A stretch of 45,813 nucleotides of DNA from Oscillospiraceae bacterium (GTDB taxonomy: Bacteria > Bacillota > Clostridia > Oscillospirales > Ruminococcaceae). Positions 18,069 through 26,726 of the stretch are shown piece by piece (the stretch's first letter is position 1; each line of letters begins with the position of its first letter). The notes beneath the pieces were generated by a model, which was not told the origin of the DNA, made no database searches, and saw nothing but the letters and a program-made list of their open reading frames with translations. The translations under genes were made by a program, and so were the position numbers. Location of the stretch: assembly GCA_021202155.1 (NCBI GenBank), contig JAJQDP010000028.1, positions 1-45,813 on the forward strand, in the 5' to 3' direction.

Positions 18069-19597
18069 ACCATCCCCCTCAATTCCTTCAACCCTTCCGC
18101 TATTTCCACCTCAAGCCCATCGAGGCGGTCGAGGATTTCGGTGGGGGTGGGGTACTCGACGGGGACATACTCGGTTTGTTTGTATTTGTTGATAGACAGG
18201 TCATAGCCGTTGTCGACGATTTCTTGCTTCGGGACGAAGAAGCTCTGGTCGGTGCGGGAGCGGGCTTTTTCGGCTTCGAGGTTATGGAAACGTTTGATTA
18301 TATCCGGAATGTCGTTGTCGGGGGTTTCGGAGCGTTTGTCGTCGAGGGTGAAGCCGTCGGCGCGCATGTCGTAGAACCAGACTTGGTCGGTTCCTCCGGC
18401 GCCGGTCTTCGTGAAGACGAGGACGGCGGTCGAGACTCCGGCATAGGGCTTGAAGACGCCCGATGGCATCGAGATTACTGCACGGAGCTGGTGGTTCTCG
18501 ATGAGCTCACGGCGGATGGACTTATGAGCCACGGACGAGCCGAAGAGGACGCCGTCGGGGACAATGCAGGCGCAACGCCCGCCTTTTTTCATCATACGAA
18601 GGAACAAAGCAAGGAAAAGAAGCTCGGTTTTCTTGGTGTTGGTGACGGCTTTCAGATTGTCATTGATGCTCTCGGCATCGACGGTGCCCTTGAAGGGCGG
18701 ATTTGCAAGGCAGACGGTGAACTTGTCAGAAATCTGGTTCTGCTTCGAGACGCTGTCGCGGTAGTCGATGTCGGGGTTGCCGATTGAGTGGAGCATGAGG
18801 TTCATCGCGGAGATGCGGAGCATGGTGCGGTCGGTGTCGTAGCCGGTGAACATGGTGCCCGAAAAGTGCTCCCACTGCTTGGGGGTCATGACGTTTTCAT
18901 AGTGCGCCCTGATGTATTCGGCGGCAGAGACAAGGAATCCGGCAGTGCCACAGGCAGGGTCACAGATGATGTCGTCGGGCGTCGGCTGGATGAGCTCGAC
19001 CATCATCTCACGGATGTGCTTCGGGGTGCGGAACTGACCGTTCTGACCGGCAGTCGAGAGCTTGCCGAGCATGTATTCATAGAGGTCGCCCTGCATGTCG
19101 AGGTCGGCGATGTCGTGCTCATAGAGATCGTCAAGACCAGTGATAATTTTCTGCAGAACCTGCGGCGTGGGGATGAGGAACATCGCATCGCTCATATATC
19201 TGGCAAAGGCGGTGTTGCCGCTGTCGGTGGCGAATGGGTCGTCGTCGGGCATAAGCATCTCTCCCCTGTCGTCAAAGTCGGGGAGCTTGCCGCCGCGCAT
19301 ATTCTTGATGGCAGGAAAGACCCGCTGAGAGATGATGTCATAAATCTGGCGAGGGTCGCTGTTCTTGAACTTGCTCCAGCGCATGGACTGACCGGCAGAA
19401 GACTGCGGGAAAATCCTCGGCATTTTCGTGCCGGAAATGTTCTCGAAGCTCTCCGACTCAAGCTCCTTCTCGTCGAGCGAGCGGATGAACATAAGATATG
19501 TAAGCTGTTCGATAACGGTGAGGGGATTCGTAATGCCTCCCGCCCATATGTCCGTCCATATTTTGTCGATTTTATTCTTGATAACTCCTGTAATCAT
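18065..19597 (-). CDS. hsdM: Type I N6-adenine DNA methyltransferase subunit M
   Basis: A 510-residue modification subunit transferring methyl groups from SAM to adenine N6. The HsdM_N helical domain covers roughly residues 1-140, followed by the methyltransferase with motif I DPACGTAGF at 213-221 and catalytic NPPF at 299-302. Length is typical (about 500). AAGGAG stands 7 nt before ATG 19597. It lies 22 bp after one hsdS and overlaps the next by four bases. Base composition is clearly GC-richer than the recognition domains of its two S partners. Because hsdR is broken, the locus may now act as an orphan methyltransferase. Confidence 0.95.
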   Translation of the reverse strand: MITGVIKNKIDKIWTDIWAGGITNPLTVIEQLTYLMFIRSLDEKELESESFENISGTKMPRIFPQSSAGQSMRWSKFKNSDPRQIYDIISQRVFPAIKNMRGGKLPDFDDRGEMLMPDDDPFATDSGNTAFARYMSDAMFLIPTPQVLQKIITGLDDLYEHDIADLDMQGDLYEYMLGKLSTAGQNGQFRTPKHIREMMVELIQPTPDDIICDPACGTAGFLVSAAEYIRAHYENVMTPKQWEHFSGTMFTGYDTDRTMLRISAMNLMLHSIGNPDIDYRDSVSKQNQISDKFTVCLANPPFKGTVDAESINDNLKAVTNTKKTELLFLALFLRMMKKGGRCACIVPDGVLFGSSVAHKSIRRELIENHQLRAVISMPSGVFKPYAGVSTAVLVFTKTGAGGTDQVWFYDMRADGFTLDDKRSETPDNDIPDIIKRFHNLEAEKARSRTDQSFFVPKQEIVDNGYDLSINKYKQTEYVPVEYPTPTEILDRLDGLEVEIAEGLKELRGMV

Positions 19598-19619
19598 AAT
19601 AAAACTCCTTTATATGTAT

Positions 19620-20735
19620 TTACCCAAAATACTCCTGCATCAAAGCCTTCTTCAACGTCTCCAACTCCTCAAGGCTCTCATTCACCCTCTCCTTCTCCCT
19701 GTCCACAGCTTGGACAAAGGAAGCGAATTGGGATTGGAAGGAAAGAGGAGGAACCATAACGTCTAATTCTGACAATATCTTTAAATTAATGTTTTTCTGT
19801 GCTACTTGTGGTGCTTGTTCTTCCAATATCTTTTGGAAAAAGCCGAACCAATAGTGCATATAAATTACATCCACATCATGATAAGGAATAAATCCGACAA
19901 CACTATCCGGAAAACAAGCATCAAACGTTAAAATAGAAGTCTGAGCTATGTTTGCGGCAATCGTGATACACAAAGTTCCTGCCTGCCACATTTTGCTCTG
20001 TTGTAAACCTGCTTCGGAATATGTATTATGGTACTCCTTAATATACAGTCCGGAACTTGCTACTTCACCGGTTTGTATTAACGGGTAAGGACCATTAAGT
20101 AATTCCGGTGCATTACGAGGACGATGTTGAGATCTTCCACGTTCCAATGAACCAACTTCGCTTAACTTCTTAGTTGGTAATCCATTACTATTATGCACTG
20201 GGTTGCCAAACATCTCAACAAATCGAGATTTGACAAGTTGGTCAAGGAAATCGAGTTGGTCATTTTTTAACGCAATAAGTCTTGAAACCATATCTAATCT
20301 CTCGGCAATTTTGTTTTGCTCTACCATGCTCGGAAGATAAAAAGGCAGTGCGTCAAAAACGGATTTTGTCAGATGCTTCATTATTGCACCATGTGCTTCG
20401 TTGCCCGCATTTTCTAAAATGTTTTCTACCTGATGAATGAAAAAGCTTTTGTTGACTTCCGCTTTGTCAAAGACAACTTTAAATATGTGCTGATTTAAAA
20501 CAGCATCCTCGCCCTTCCAAACATATACGCCGAGACTTGCAGACCATGATATGAGAACATCACCGTCTGACACATTGTACTTTTTATCAACCTCTCCGCT
20601 AAAACGGTTTGCCTGATATGAGTTGCCCGTCAAATCTTGGATTCTTATAATCGGGCGACCTTCATTAGACCAATCACTTGGTTTAAAAGCGTATCCGTTG
20701 ATATATGTCGCTATATCGCCTAATCTCGCCCTCAT
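19620..20735 (-). CDS. hsdS: Type I restriction specificity subunit S (first copy)
   Basis: A 371-residue S subunit, two recognition domains. Conserved spacer LDQLVKSRFVEMFGNPVHN near residue 180 and tail LEELETLKKALMQEYFG match those of the S gene at 16911 almost word for word, while the recognition domains differ. It is the first gene of the operon S-M-S-hypothetical-R, read from the promoter at 20792-20820. Having S genes on both sides of M is unusual; direct-repeat recombination between the shared spacer regions could swap half-sites. Confidence 0.92.
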   Translation of the reverse strand: MRARLGDIATYINGYAFKPSDWSNEGRPIIRIQDLTGNSYQANRFSGEVDKKYNVSDGDVLISWSASLGVYVWKGEDAVLNQHIFKVVFDKAEVNKSFFIHQVENILENAGNEAHGAIMKHLTKSVFDALPFYLPSMVEQNKIAERLDMVSRLIALKNDQLDFLDQLVKSRFVEMFGNPVHNSNGLPTKKLSEVGSLERGRSQHRPRNAPELLNGPYPLIQTGEVASSGLYIKEYHNTYSEAGLQQSKMWQAGTLCITIAANIAQTSILTFDACFPDSVVGFIPYHDVDVIYMHYWFGFFQKILEEQAPQVAQKNINLKILSELDVMVPPLSFQSQFASFVQAVDREKERVNESLEELETLKKALMQEYFG

Positions 20736-20791
20736 GCCTTCCCCTCAATTCCTTCGAGATTGTTTTCCGCCTGAGCTTACACTTAGTATTA

Positions 20792-20820
20792 ATTATACCA
20801 TGTTTATGCCACGTTTTCAA
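20792..20820 (-). promoter_or_regulatory. Sigma-A promoter of the type I R-M operon
   Basis: Reverse-strand TTGAAA (20815-20820), 17-bp spacer, TATAAT (20792-20797), about 50 nt upstream of the first hsdS start at 20735. No other strong promoter is seen before hsdM. Confidence 0.75.
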
Positions 20821-20883
20821 TCTTTTTTTGGGACTTTTGTGGGCGGAGTTCTGTCACTTGACTCTTTTCTACATCTCCACCTC

Positions 20884-21398
20884 CTAACTCCTCTTTTTCT
20901 TCCTATCATTCTTTTCTCTGTCTCTTGCATCATCCTCCTTCACATTATCCAATCTTTCAATCGCAGACTGCCTTTGCTCCAAACCCATATCCTTCTCCGC
21001 CAAGTATTTTGCTTTCCTGAATGCTTTTAACTCCAACCGAGCTTCTTCAAGCCTACTGCGTAATCCGGTTGCTTCGCTTTCTAACTTCTTATACTCGTCT
21101 TTCAGCCGCTTCAAATCCACGGGAATGTCGGGACAATATCAATTCCCTGCCGTTCATAGGAACGCAAATCAACTCTTTCGTGGCTTCCTGCTATCTCAAG
21201 ATATTTGTTCTGAACCGTCTCCCAGCCGTGTCGCCATTCCTCACAGTGGTACTGTTCGTTCCAGTCAACGGTGTTTTCTTTGTGACTTTTCCAGTTGCCT
21301 GACGGTAAACGGATTCTCTCCCCGTTCTCGTCAAGATCATAAACCTTCCTGCTTTTCGGAAGCCACTTTCCTTGCTCATCAATAGCCCTCGTTCGCAA
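20884..21398 (-). pseudogene. MobA/MobL-type relaxase remnant
   Basis: Two overlapping reading frames hold parts of a MobA/MobL relaxase. The upstream part (21111-21398) reads IDEQGKWLPKSRKVYDLDE, LPSGNWKSHKENTVDWNEQY and ERQGIDIVPT, typical of the region after the catalytic domain. The downstream part (20884-21118) is a charged coiled coil (DLKRLKDEYKKLESEATGLR). Sequence between them seems deleted, and the catalytic N-terminus is absent. Not functional; it shows the region was once mobilisable. Confidence 0.75.
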
Positions 21399-21467
21399 GT
21401 GCCTGTTTCAATGACACCCTTGTGTCGAGTCCTCGTTTGCTTCCTGTGGTGAACGGGACGAAGATCA
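21383..21467 (-). pseudogene. MobV-type relaxase fragment
   Basis: The fragment encodes FVPFTTGSKRGLDTRVSLKQ followed by ALANEG and then a stop. It is closely similar at DNA level to 34565-34650 within the intact MobV gene of element 2, including a long exact stretch around TTTGCTTCCTGTGGTGAA. It is fused directly to the MobA/MobL remnant in another frame. The joint suggests recombination between two mobilisation modules followed by deletion. Confidence 0.75.
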
Positions 21468-21519
21468 TACAAAAAAGAGCCTGACGAATCAGACTCCTTC
21501 TTTGTATTTATTTTTCTAC

Positions 21520-22962
21520 CTACGACTTTTCTTCCAGCCATGCCAATGCAGCATCTTCTCCCTGTTCTATTGCCATCTCTACTGCTTGCTTTGCATATTC
21601 CAGTAACTGCTTAGATCGACGGCGAAGAGCAAACGATTCTTGAACCTTTGCAGCAATATCTTTTTGAATTGCTGAATCGATAATAGGAATGGGGATCTTA
21701 GCAATATCTTCATCATAAATATTGATAATGCCAGTGCTTCCAACAACATATCGATAAATCAATTCTTGACCAACTGTTGACTGCAAAAATACACATAACA
21801 CTTCAGGAAGAATTCGGGTGCCCTTTTTAGCTCGATATATCCTCAGGGTAGAATCTGTTACAAACGCTTTATCTCCAGTATAGGAAAACAAGCTAACCTT
21901 TCCGAGAGAGCCAACACCCATTGATGCAAAAATAACATCATTTTGAACAAGAAAGGTGCTCTTGTACTTAATACAAAGCTCATTCGAAAAATAACTTTCA
22001 ACGCCGTCGGTATCTATTCCGGAATTAGTAAGTTGCTTTGTCTTTATTACGCCAACATCATCAATTCCATCAGCATAATTTGTCCCCGTGTTTTTGAAAA
22101 CATCAAATTCACAAGGAATTTTTGTAGTTTCAAAACGCTGGAGTAAAGAAAGGTAAACATCATACTTCGGTTGATAATATTCTGCATCAAGGCGACCGCT
22201 GAGTCTGTAGCTTTCTGAAAACGGCTTTGTATAGCTTTGTGCAGATTCAATTTTATAGGCAGGCATCTCCACTAACTGCGCAAATGCCTGCTCCGCTGAG
22301 CTATATATTGATTCTGACTTATTTCGAGTATCCTCACTTAGTTGAATTAACGAGCTGATCCTTGAGTAAAACTGTTCACTAAGAATCGGAATTGGGATTT
22401 TTTCAATATCATTAACTGTTAATTTTTGCTGTACGTTGCCGGTTGCCCTACGATTTGTCAACAAATACGCGTACTTTGTGTTCAAATATGTCAAAATGTA
22501 GTGTTTTTCGTTGATACTATAACTATTAAGTTTGATCCCAATATTGTTTGAGCTAATATTGCAAATGCCAAGTCGAGAATCTATACGTGCAAAAAAGCCA
22601 ATACTTCCAACTCGAGACAACACAATATCATCAACATCCAACCTTGAATGTTGAAGCATATCGCTATCTTTTTTCGAAATGTACACCATGTTGCTTTGAT
22701 CAACGTAAAAGCCGTCATTAATATTCAATGATCTAATAAGAGGAATTCCACCACCCGTTAAGTGTGCTTCCGAAGTTAATGCCGATCCAAACGGACCGTT
22801 AACAATACAGCTCGGTTTAAGATAGAAAAATTCTCTTCTTTTAACTGCATTTAGAACCTCGATTGTTTTCTTGTTCACAAATTTGGAATCTATCCTAAAC
22901 ATTGGGTTTTCATTCAACAGATCTTTAAGAGATACCTCGATTAACTCCAGCCCATCCATCAA
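21520..22962 (-). CDS. Specificity subunit S partnered with the R-M fusion gene
   Basis: A 480-residue restriction-specificity protein with two recognition domains. Hallmarks: NGPFGSALTSEAHLTGGGIP and DDIVLSRVGSIGF in the first domain, KQLTNSGIDTDG and NDVIFASMGVGSLGKVSLF in the second, and helical spacers after each. It is longer than the type I S subunits nearby. The start is uncertain: TTG 22962 or ATG 22959 are the first start codons, but the frame remains open and family-like (PPFDEAKYRALMDGLE) back into the end of the upstream gene, so translation may begin upstream at a rare codon or by coupling. It lies 41 bp after the R-M fusion gene. The pair resembles BcgI (A subunit R+M, B subunit S). 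Confidence 0.88.
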   Translation of the reverse strand: MMDGLELIEVSLKDLLNENPMFRIDSKFVNKKTIEVLNAVKRREFFYLKPSCIVNGPFGSALTSEAHLTGGGIPLIRSLNINDGFYVDQSNMVYISKKDSDMLQHSRLDVDDIVLSRVGSIGFFARIDSRLGICNISSNNIGIKLNSYSINEKHYILTYLNTKYAYLLTNRRATGNVQQKLTVNDIEKIPIPILSEQFYSRISSLIQLSEDTRNKSESIYSSAEQAFAQLVEMPAYKIESAQSYTKPFSESYRLSGRLDAEYYQPKYDVYLSLLQRFETTKIPCEFDVFKNTGTNYADGIDDVGVIKTKQLTNSGIDTDGVESYFSNELCIKYKSTFLVQNDVIFASMGVGSLGKVSLFSYTGDKAFVTDSTLRIYRAKKGTRILPEVLCVFLQSTVGQELIYRYVVGSTGIINIYDEDIAKIPIPIIDSAIQKDIAAKVQESFALRRRSKQLLEYAKQAVEMAIEQGEDAALAWLEEKS

Positions 22963-23003
22963 TGCCCTGTACTTTGCTTCGTCAAAGGGCGGTGTGGATG
23001 GGG

Positions 23004-24992
23004 TCAGTGAAAAAAACTTAGGTGCTCTTTTTTGGCGAATTCGATGAAAGCTTCGGCAATACCGTCTTGAGTCAGACCGTCGTGGTTGTAGAGGTCATGG
23101 TCTACTATCAGGTGACCATGACTGTCTAAGAGGTTGTCCCCTGTAGCAGGATCCTTCACGTAAATTTTGTCTCCCGAATTATCCTTGCTCGGCTTCTGCA
23201 TGGTGGCGAAGAAAATGGGGTAATCATCCTTCTTCGGGCATAACTCATCGTCCCACTTCTGTACAAACAAAACTGAGGTTTTGGTTCCGGTATGAGGCTT
23301 GAAAACATTGCCATGAAGTCCGACGACTGCAAGTATTCGGCAACGCTCGGCGATAAAGTCACGGATGTACTTATCACTTGAATTGTTGAGACGTCCCTGC
23401 GGAAGAACTATAGCCATGCGCCCACCAGGCTTCAGAAAGTTCAGGTTGCGCTCAATGAATAAAACATCACGTCCGACTTTATTCTGCCACTTTCCGGAAC
23501 TGTTCTTTCCAAGCTCATAGCGAGAAATAATAGTGTTCTCTTTGATGTCTCCGGCAAAAGGCGGATTAGCCATGACCAAATCGAAATTGAACTTCGAAAA
23601 GTCACTGCTTCCCTTCGGCTGAAGCTTTTTCAACTTTTTAAAACCTTCGTTATATGTATCAATCCAATCTTCCTGCTTGGTGACCTCATCCCAACGGGAA
23701 TAATCAAGCGTATTAAGGTGCAGTACGTTCGTCTGCCCGTCACCGGCAATAAGATTCAGGGTTCTTGCTACACGGACTGTCTTTTCGTCAAAATCTATAG
23801 CAAAGACATTGTCCCTTACAAAATCAGATTCTTCTGAAATGCGCTCCGCTGCAGTAAAGCCGTCACCCTCAGGCAGACCTTTTTCTCTACGGATATCTCT
23901 CCAAACTTTAAAAATGCTGTGAACAGTAAAGCCAGAGCTTCCGCAGGCGGTATCGATAATTTTATCACAAGCTCTCGGATTCATCATCTTTACGCACATG
24001 TCAATAACATATCGAGGAGTGAAATACTGACCTTTTTCGCCTTTCTGAGCCTTACTCATCAGGTATTCAAAAGCATCATCCACAACATCCAGATTATTGT
24101 TAAAGAGCTTGATGTCCTGCAATGAAGACACACAGACGGCGAGGTGCGAAGGTGAAAGCAGAATCTTGCTTTCTTCTGTGAATATGCCTTCCCACTTCTT
24201 TTTAGCATCGTCGAACAGCTCCTGAATTTTTACCTTCAGTTCGTAGTCTGTATTACCATTATTGCGAAAGCGCAGATATTTGGTAGAGTCGTTTGCACAA
24301 ATCAACTCATCATATAGCTTGGCGAAGATTAATTTAAAGATTTCTTCAAACGAGTCAACTCCAGCACTTGCCAGCACCTCGTCCTCCATTTCCTTTATAA
24401 GAGAACGAAGCGACTTTCTCTGAGTGCTGATTTTATCCTTGTGCTTCAAATCTTCATATGTAAATTTCTCACTGATAATATCTGAAAGCTTCTGCGTAGA
24501 CTTCGGAATATCGCTGATTTCTTCAAAAAAGTTTGGGTCCTTTCGATTATAACAGGAAATCTGCTCGCCGTTTGTCCATACGCCAATGGGCGCACCCGTT
24601 GCGTTGCAATAGGATTTCAGTTGTTCTTTGCCGTCAGTAAGTTTAGGTTTTTTCAACTCCACAATAATATACGGAACCGTCGGACGATCTTTATCCATAA
24701 TCGTTATGTCCGCACGCTTGATTTCACGACCGAAATGAATAGGAGTTTCAAGCTGAATACGGTTCAAAGGATACTCATACTCATGAAGTAACTTGTAAAT
24801 ATATAGCTGACGAACTGCTTCCTCCGGAGTAAGCTTAATATCCTTTTCACGCACAAGACACTTTATATACGGGGTCTCAACATTTCTTGCCAATTTCATA
24901 AAGACGGCAGATTCTATCGCTGAAATAGCTTCTTCAGAAAACAAGGTATAATCGTAAGACGTATTTTTAAAAATATCGTTTAACTTCATCAT
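23004..24992 (-). CDS. Restriction-modification fusion protein (nuclease + N6-adenine methyltransferase)
   Basis: A 662-residue protein. The N-terminal third has an HsdR_N-like PD-(D/E)XK domain (RADITIMDKDR with Asp 95, then IIVELKKPK with Glu 112 and Lys 114). A helical linker covers about 180-300, and the methyltransferase follows, with FTPR before motif I DTACGSSGF (347-355) and NPPF (476-479). There is no helicase. With the adjacent S gene this is the layout of BcgI-like type IIB/type I-derived enzymes that cut at or next to the site without translocation. ATG 24992 is preferred: GGAG lies 7 nt upstream; codons up to 25112 are open but cross the attachment site. It is the last gene of element 1 and is read leftward from beside the junction. 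Confidence 0.9.
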   Translation of the reverse strand: MMKLNDIFKNTSYDYTLFSEEAISAIESAVFMKLARNVETPYIKCLVREKDIKLTPEEAVRQLYIYKLLHEYEYPLNRIQLETPIHFGREIKRADITIMDKDRPTVPYIIVELKKPKLTDGKEQLKSYCNATGAPIGVWTNGEQISCYNRKDPNFFEEISDIPKSTQKLSDIISEKFTYEDLKHKDKISTQRKSLRSLIKEMEDEVLASAGVDSFEEIFKLIFAKLYDELICANDSTKYLRFRNNGNTDYELKVKIQELFDDAKKKWEGIFTEESKILLSPSHLAVCVSSLQDIKLFNNNLDVVDDAFEYLMSKAQKGEKGQYFTPRYVIDMCVKMMNPRACDKIIDTACGSSGFTVHSIFKVWRDIRREKGLPEGDGFTAAERISEESDFVRDNVFAIDFDEKTVRVARTLNLIAGDGQTNVLHLNTLDYSRWDEVTKQEDWIDTYNEGFKKLKKLQPKGSSDFSKFNFDLVMANPPFAGDIKENTIISRYELGKNSSGKWQNKVGRDVLFIERNLNFLKPGGRMAIVLPQGRLNNSSDKYIRDFIAERCRILAVVGLHGNVFKPHTGTKTSVLFVQKWDDELCPKKDDYPIFFATMQKPSKDNSGDKIYVKDPATGDNLLDSHGHLIVDHDLYNHDGLTQDGIAEAFIEFAKKEHLSFFH

Positions 24993-25081
24993 GTATCCGC
25001 TCCATTCCATATTCCTTATTAGCTGTAGACTGATTATAACACTCTTTAGCTTGAACAAACCGCTGATTTGCGAAAATATTC

Positions 25082-25158
25082 GGCGATTACTCCCACTCGT
25101 TGCCTGAAGCAAAACTTAACGCTTTTTGTTTAGGAAATATGTTTCGTGGTCTTCAGGC
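25082..25158. repeat. Internal attachment site and end repeats of element 2
   Basis: The core GGCGATTACTCCCACTC differs from the guaA copy at one base; on the complement it still spells Glu-Trp-Glu-stop. Three bases inward is the perfect 8-bp inverted repeat GCCTGAAG (25102-25109)/CTTCAGGC (25151-25158), enclosing CTTAACGCTTTTTGTTTAG (25115-25133). This resembles the dyad CTAAACGTATCTGTTTAG in the equivalent place of element 1. Confidence 0.75.
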
Positions 25159-25344
25159 TGTCTTGATTATCCATATTGTCTCCCATACGGGAGTTAAGTT
25201 ATCGTATTCATATCGGTCTGATAAGTACGATGGTGTCTGTATTACTTTGGTTGGAGTGTGCTGTTTTCTTTGCTTGGATTATAACATATTTGTGGTTTGG
25301 GTGCAAGGGCTTTACTGAATTTTGCGGGCATGAATGACATAATT

Positions 25345-25378
25345 TTTGTCCCGAATAGTATGTTGTATTCGGGACAAA
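25345..25378. repeat. Perfect 13-bp stem hairpin
   Basis: TTTGTCCCGAATA (25345-25357) and its exact complement TATTCGGGACAAA (25366-25378) enclose an 8-base loop. It lies about 155 bp downstream of the AbiTii-like stop. Neither strand shows a T run after the stem, so a simple intrinsic terminator is unlikely; a protein-binding dyad or RNA-processing hairpin is possible. Confidence 0.7.
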
Positions 25379-25413
25379 TATTTGGTGCAAAATGTGAGAT
25401 ATGAAAAGTTTTT

Positions 25414-25442
25414 GAATTGGGGAAACAGTGTTTAGCCAATTC
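25414..25442. repeat. 29-bp palindromic repeat, intergenic copy
   Basis: GAATTGGGGAAACA, one centre base, TGTTTAGCCAATTC; 12 of 14 positions pair. A second copy lies at 29478-29506 inside the DUF1016 gene, and both share flanking TTTTTGAAT and CCAATTCGAT. A third half-site GAATTGG follows at 25449-25455, so CCAATTC (25436-25442) can pair either left or right. Confidence 0.7.
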
Positions 25443-25531
25443 GATTTTGAATTGGTCAGAGGGTGTCTGACTAATTCGCTTTTTAGATGCTCCTTTGTGA
25501 ACACATCAGTTCATATTAATAACGAAATTAA

Positions 25532-26554
25532 CTATTGAACGCTGTCTCTTAACTCAAGTATGTCACCCAATGCAATATAAGTATGAATGATGCATTGCAT
25601 CGCTTGCTCTCTTGTGACTTCGGAATGAACTCCTGTGCTTTGAATACTATTAATATTTTCCATCCAATCAATCAAATAGACAACTTCACTTCCTACGAGC
25701 GTGTTTTTAGTAGCCTTGCCTTGAAGCGTCTCAATAACAGCAGATAACTTATTATTGTAATGTTCTCCCGATACATCTATATCTTTTCCGGTTTTAGTCT
25801 TATAAGTTTTTTCATTGCAATTTGGAAATACTTCATCATGGAGTTGCTTTGCTGTACATTCCCATAATCTACGACAAGAGGTCAATACCTGCGAGTACCT
25901 TTCTGGATTTCCGTCTTCCATCAAATCTTCAATCGCTGAAAGCTTTTGCAATGTGACTCCGGAGAGCGTAGAGAAATACAAATCTACATTTTCTTGATAT
26001 TCTTCAAACACCTTCTTTGCGGTTTTCCCAAACTGTAAATCTATTTGCCATCTGACTGCATAGTCATAGTATTGTGACTGAAGAATTGACAAGCGGCTCT
26101 CATTGGTTTTGATTGATTTGAGTAAATCATTTGTATTCTGCGATACCCTCAATGTCATCCGCTCTGTTGCTAGCAAAGCCATCTCGCCTTCAACCGAAAA
26201 GCCCTGTGTTGAATAGTTATTAAGCGCAATCTTAATTCCTTCAATAGCTTCTTCAAGCTCTGCAGCCAATTCTGTAAATACATAACGTTTCTTGTCTTTG
26301 TTGTCCATGTAACTTCTTCCATGTTGTGCTGCTATATTCCACGCAGGCGTTATTATGAAACCGTCATTTGTCCTGGGATAACCACCGTACTCGTAAGACA
26401 ACCATTCTTGCCCATCAGTATCATTCACAAGGCGCGCTATCTTTTTACATAAAAGTAATGCTGAAGATGTAGATATCGTTCCATCTTCAATACCATTAAT
26501 GACTTTTTCACAAGCTTCTAATGCTTGCGTTCTCCTTGTTGCAAAATTATCCAT
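25532..26554 (-). CDS. AbiTii-domain protein (abortive infection)
   Basis: A 340-residue protein. The N-terminal 60 residues match the AbiTii domain: a helix ending STSSALLLCKKIARLVNDTD, then GQEWLSYEYGGYP. The middle is helical and coiled; the C-terminus (LVGSEVVYLIDWMENINS then EQAMQCIIHTYIALGDILEL) is a helical domain common in such proteins. AbiT of Lactococcus is a two-gene system whose second gene carries this domain. The exact mechanism is unknown. AGGAGG precedes ATG 26554. It follows the RT gene by 172 bp on the same strand, and has its own TATAAT-like -10 in the gap, so it may be expressed independently or with the RT. Confidence 0.8.
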   Translation of the reverse strand: MDNFATRRTQALEACEKVINGIEDGTISTSSALLLCKKIARLVNDTDGQEWLSYEYGGYPRTNDGFIITPAWNIAAQHGRSYMDNKDKKRYVFTELAAELEEAIEGIKIALNNYSTQGFSVEGEMALLATERMTLRVSQNTNDLLKSIKTNESRLSILQSQYYDYAVRWQIDLQFGKTAKKVFEEYQENVDLYFSTLSGVTLQKLSAIEDLMEDGNPERYSQVLTSCRRLWECTAKQLHDEVFPNCNEKTYKTKTGKDIDVSGEHYNNKLSAVIETLQGKATKNTLVGSEVVYLIDWMENINSIQSTGVHSEVTREQAMQCIIHTYIALGDILELRDSVQ

Positions 26555-26726
26555 TTGTCTTCCTCCTGCTACTATTTTTCTAAAATGACATCATGTAATT
26601 CGGTCACTATAAAAGTCCCACATACTATTTCGCTCAAAAAGCCAAAGGCCGGAACACTATAATGTATAGCAAGAAAACCCATTATACAGCATGATGCTAA
26701 ATTACAATTAAAAGTCATTACTATAT

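Larger units (their letters stand above)
8160..25098. mobile_element. Genomic island 1 at guaA 3' end (decayed mobilisable element)
   Basis: Bounded by two copies of the guaA terminal sequence (8160-8171 and 25082-25098). It carries an AAA/PD-(D/E)XK protein, AIPR, a small nuclease-like gene, a type I R-M locus, relaxase remnants and a BcgI-like R-M/S pair. No integrase is visible, and only scraps of MobV and MobA/MobL relaxases remain (20884-21467), so it is probably not self-mobile. Its boundary architecture matches that of element 2. Confidence 0.7.
24993..25531. other. Non-coding junction region between elements 1 and 2
   Basis: 539 bp without a credible gene; several short open frames (e.g. 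25208-25504 reverse) have no start signal or recognisable protein. It contains the leader of the R-M fusion gene (a TATAAT at about 25030-25035 on the reverse strand), the attachment site 25082-25098, the end repeats of element 2, a 13-bp perfect hairpin (25345-25378) and a palindromic repeat (25414-25442). Confidence 0.7.

Noticed and set aside
25208..25504. Reverse-strand open frames in the junction region
   Set aside because: No ribosome site, no recognisable protein, and they span hairpins and repeats.
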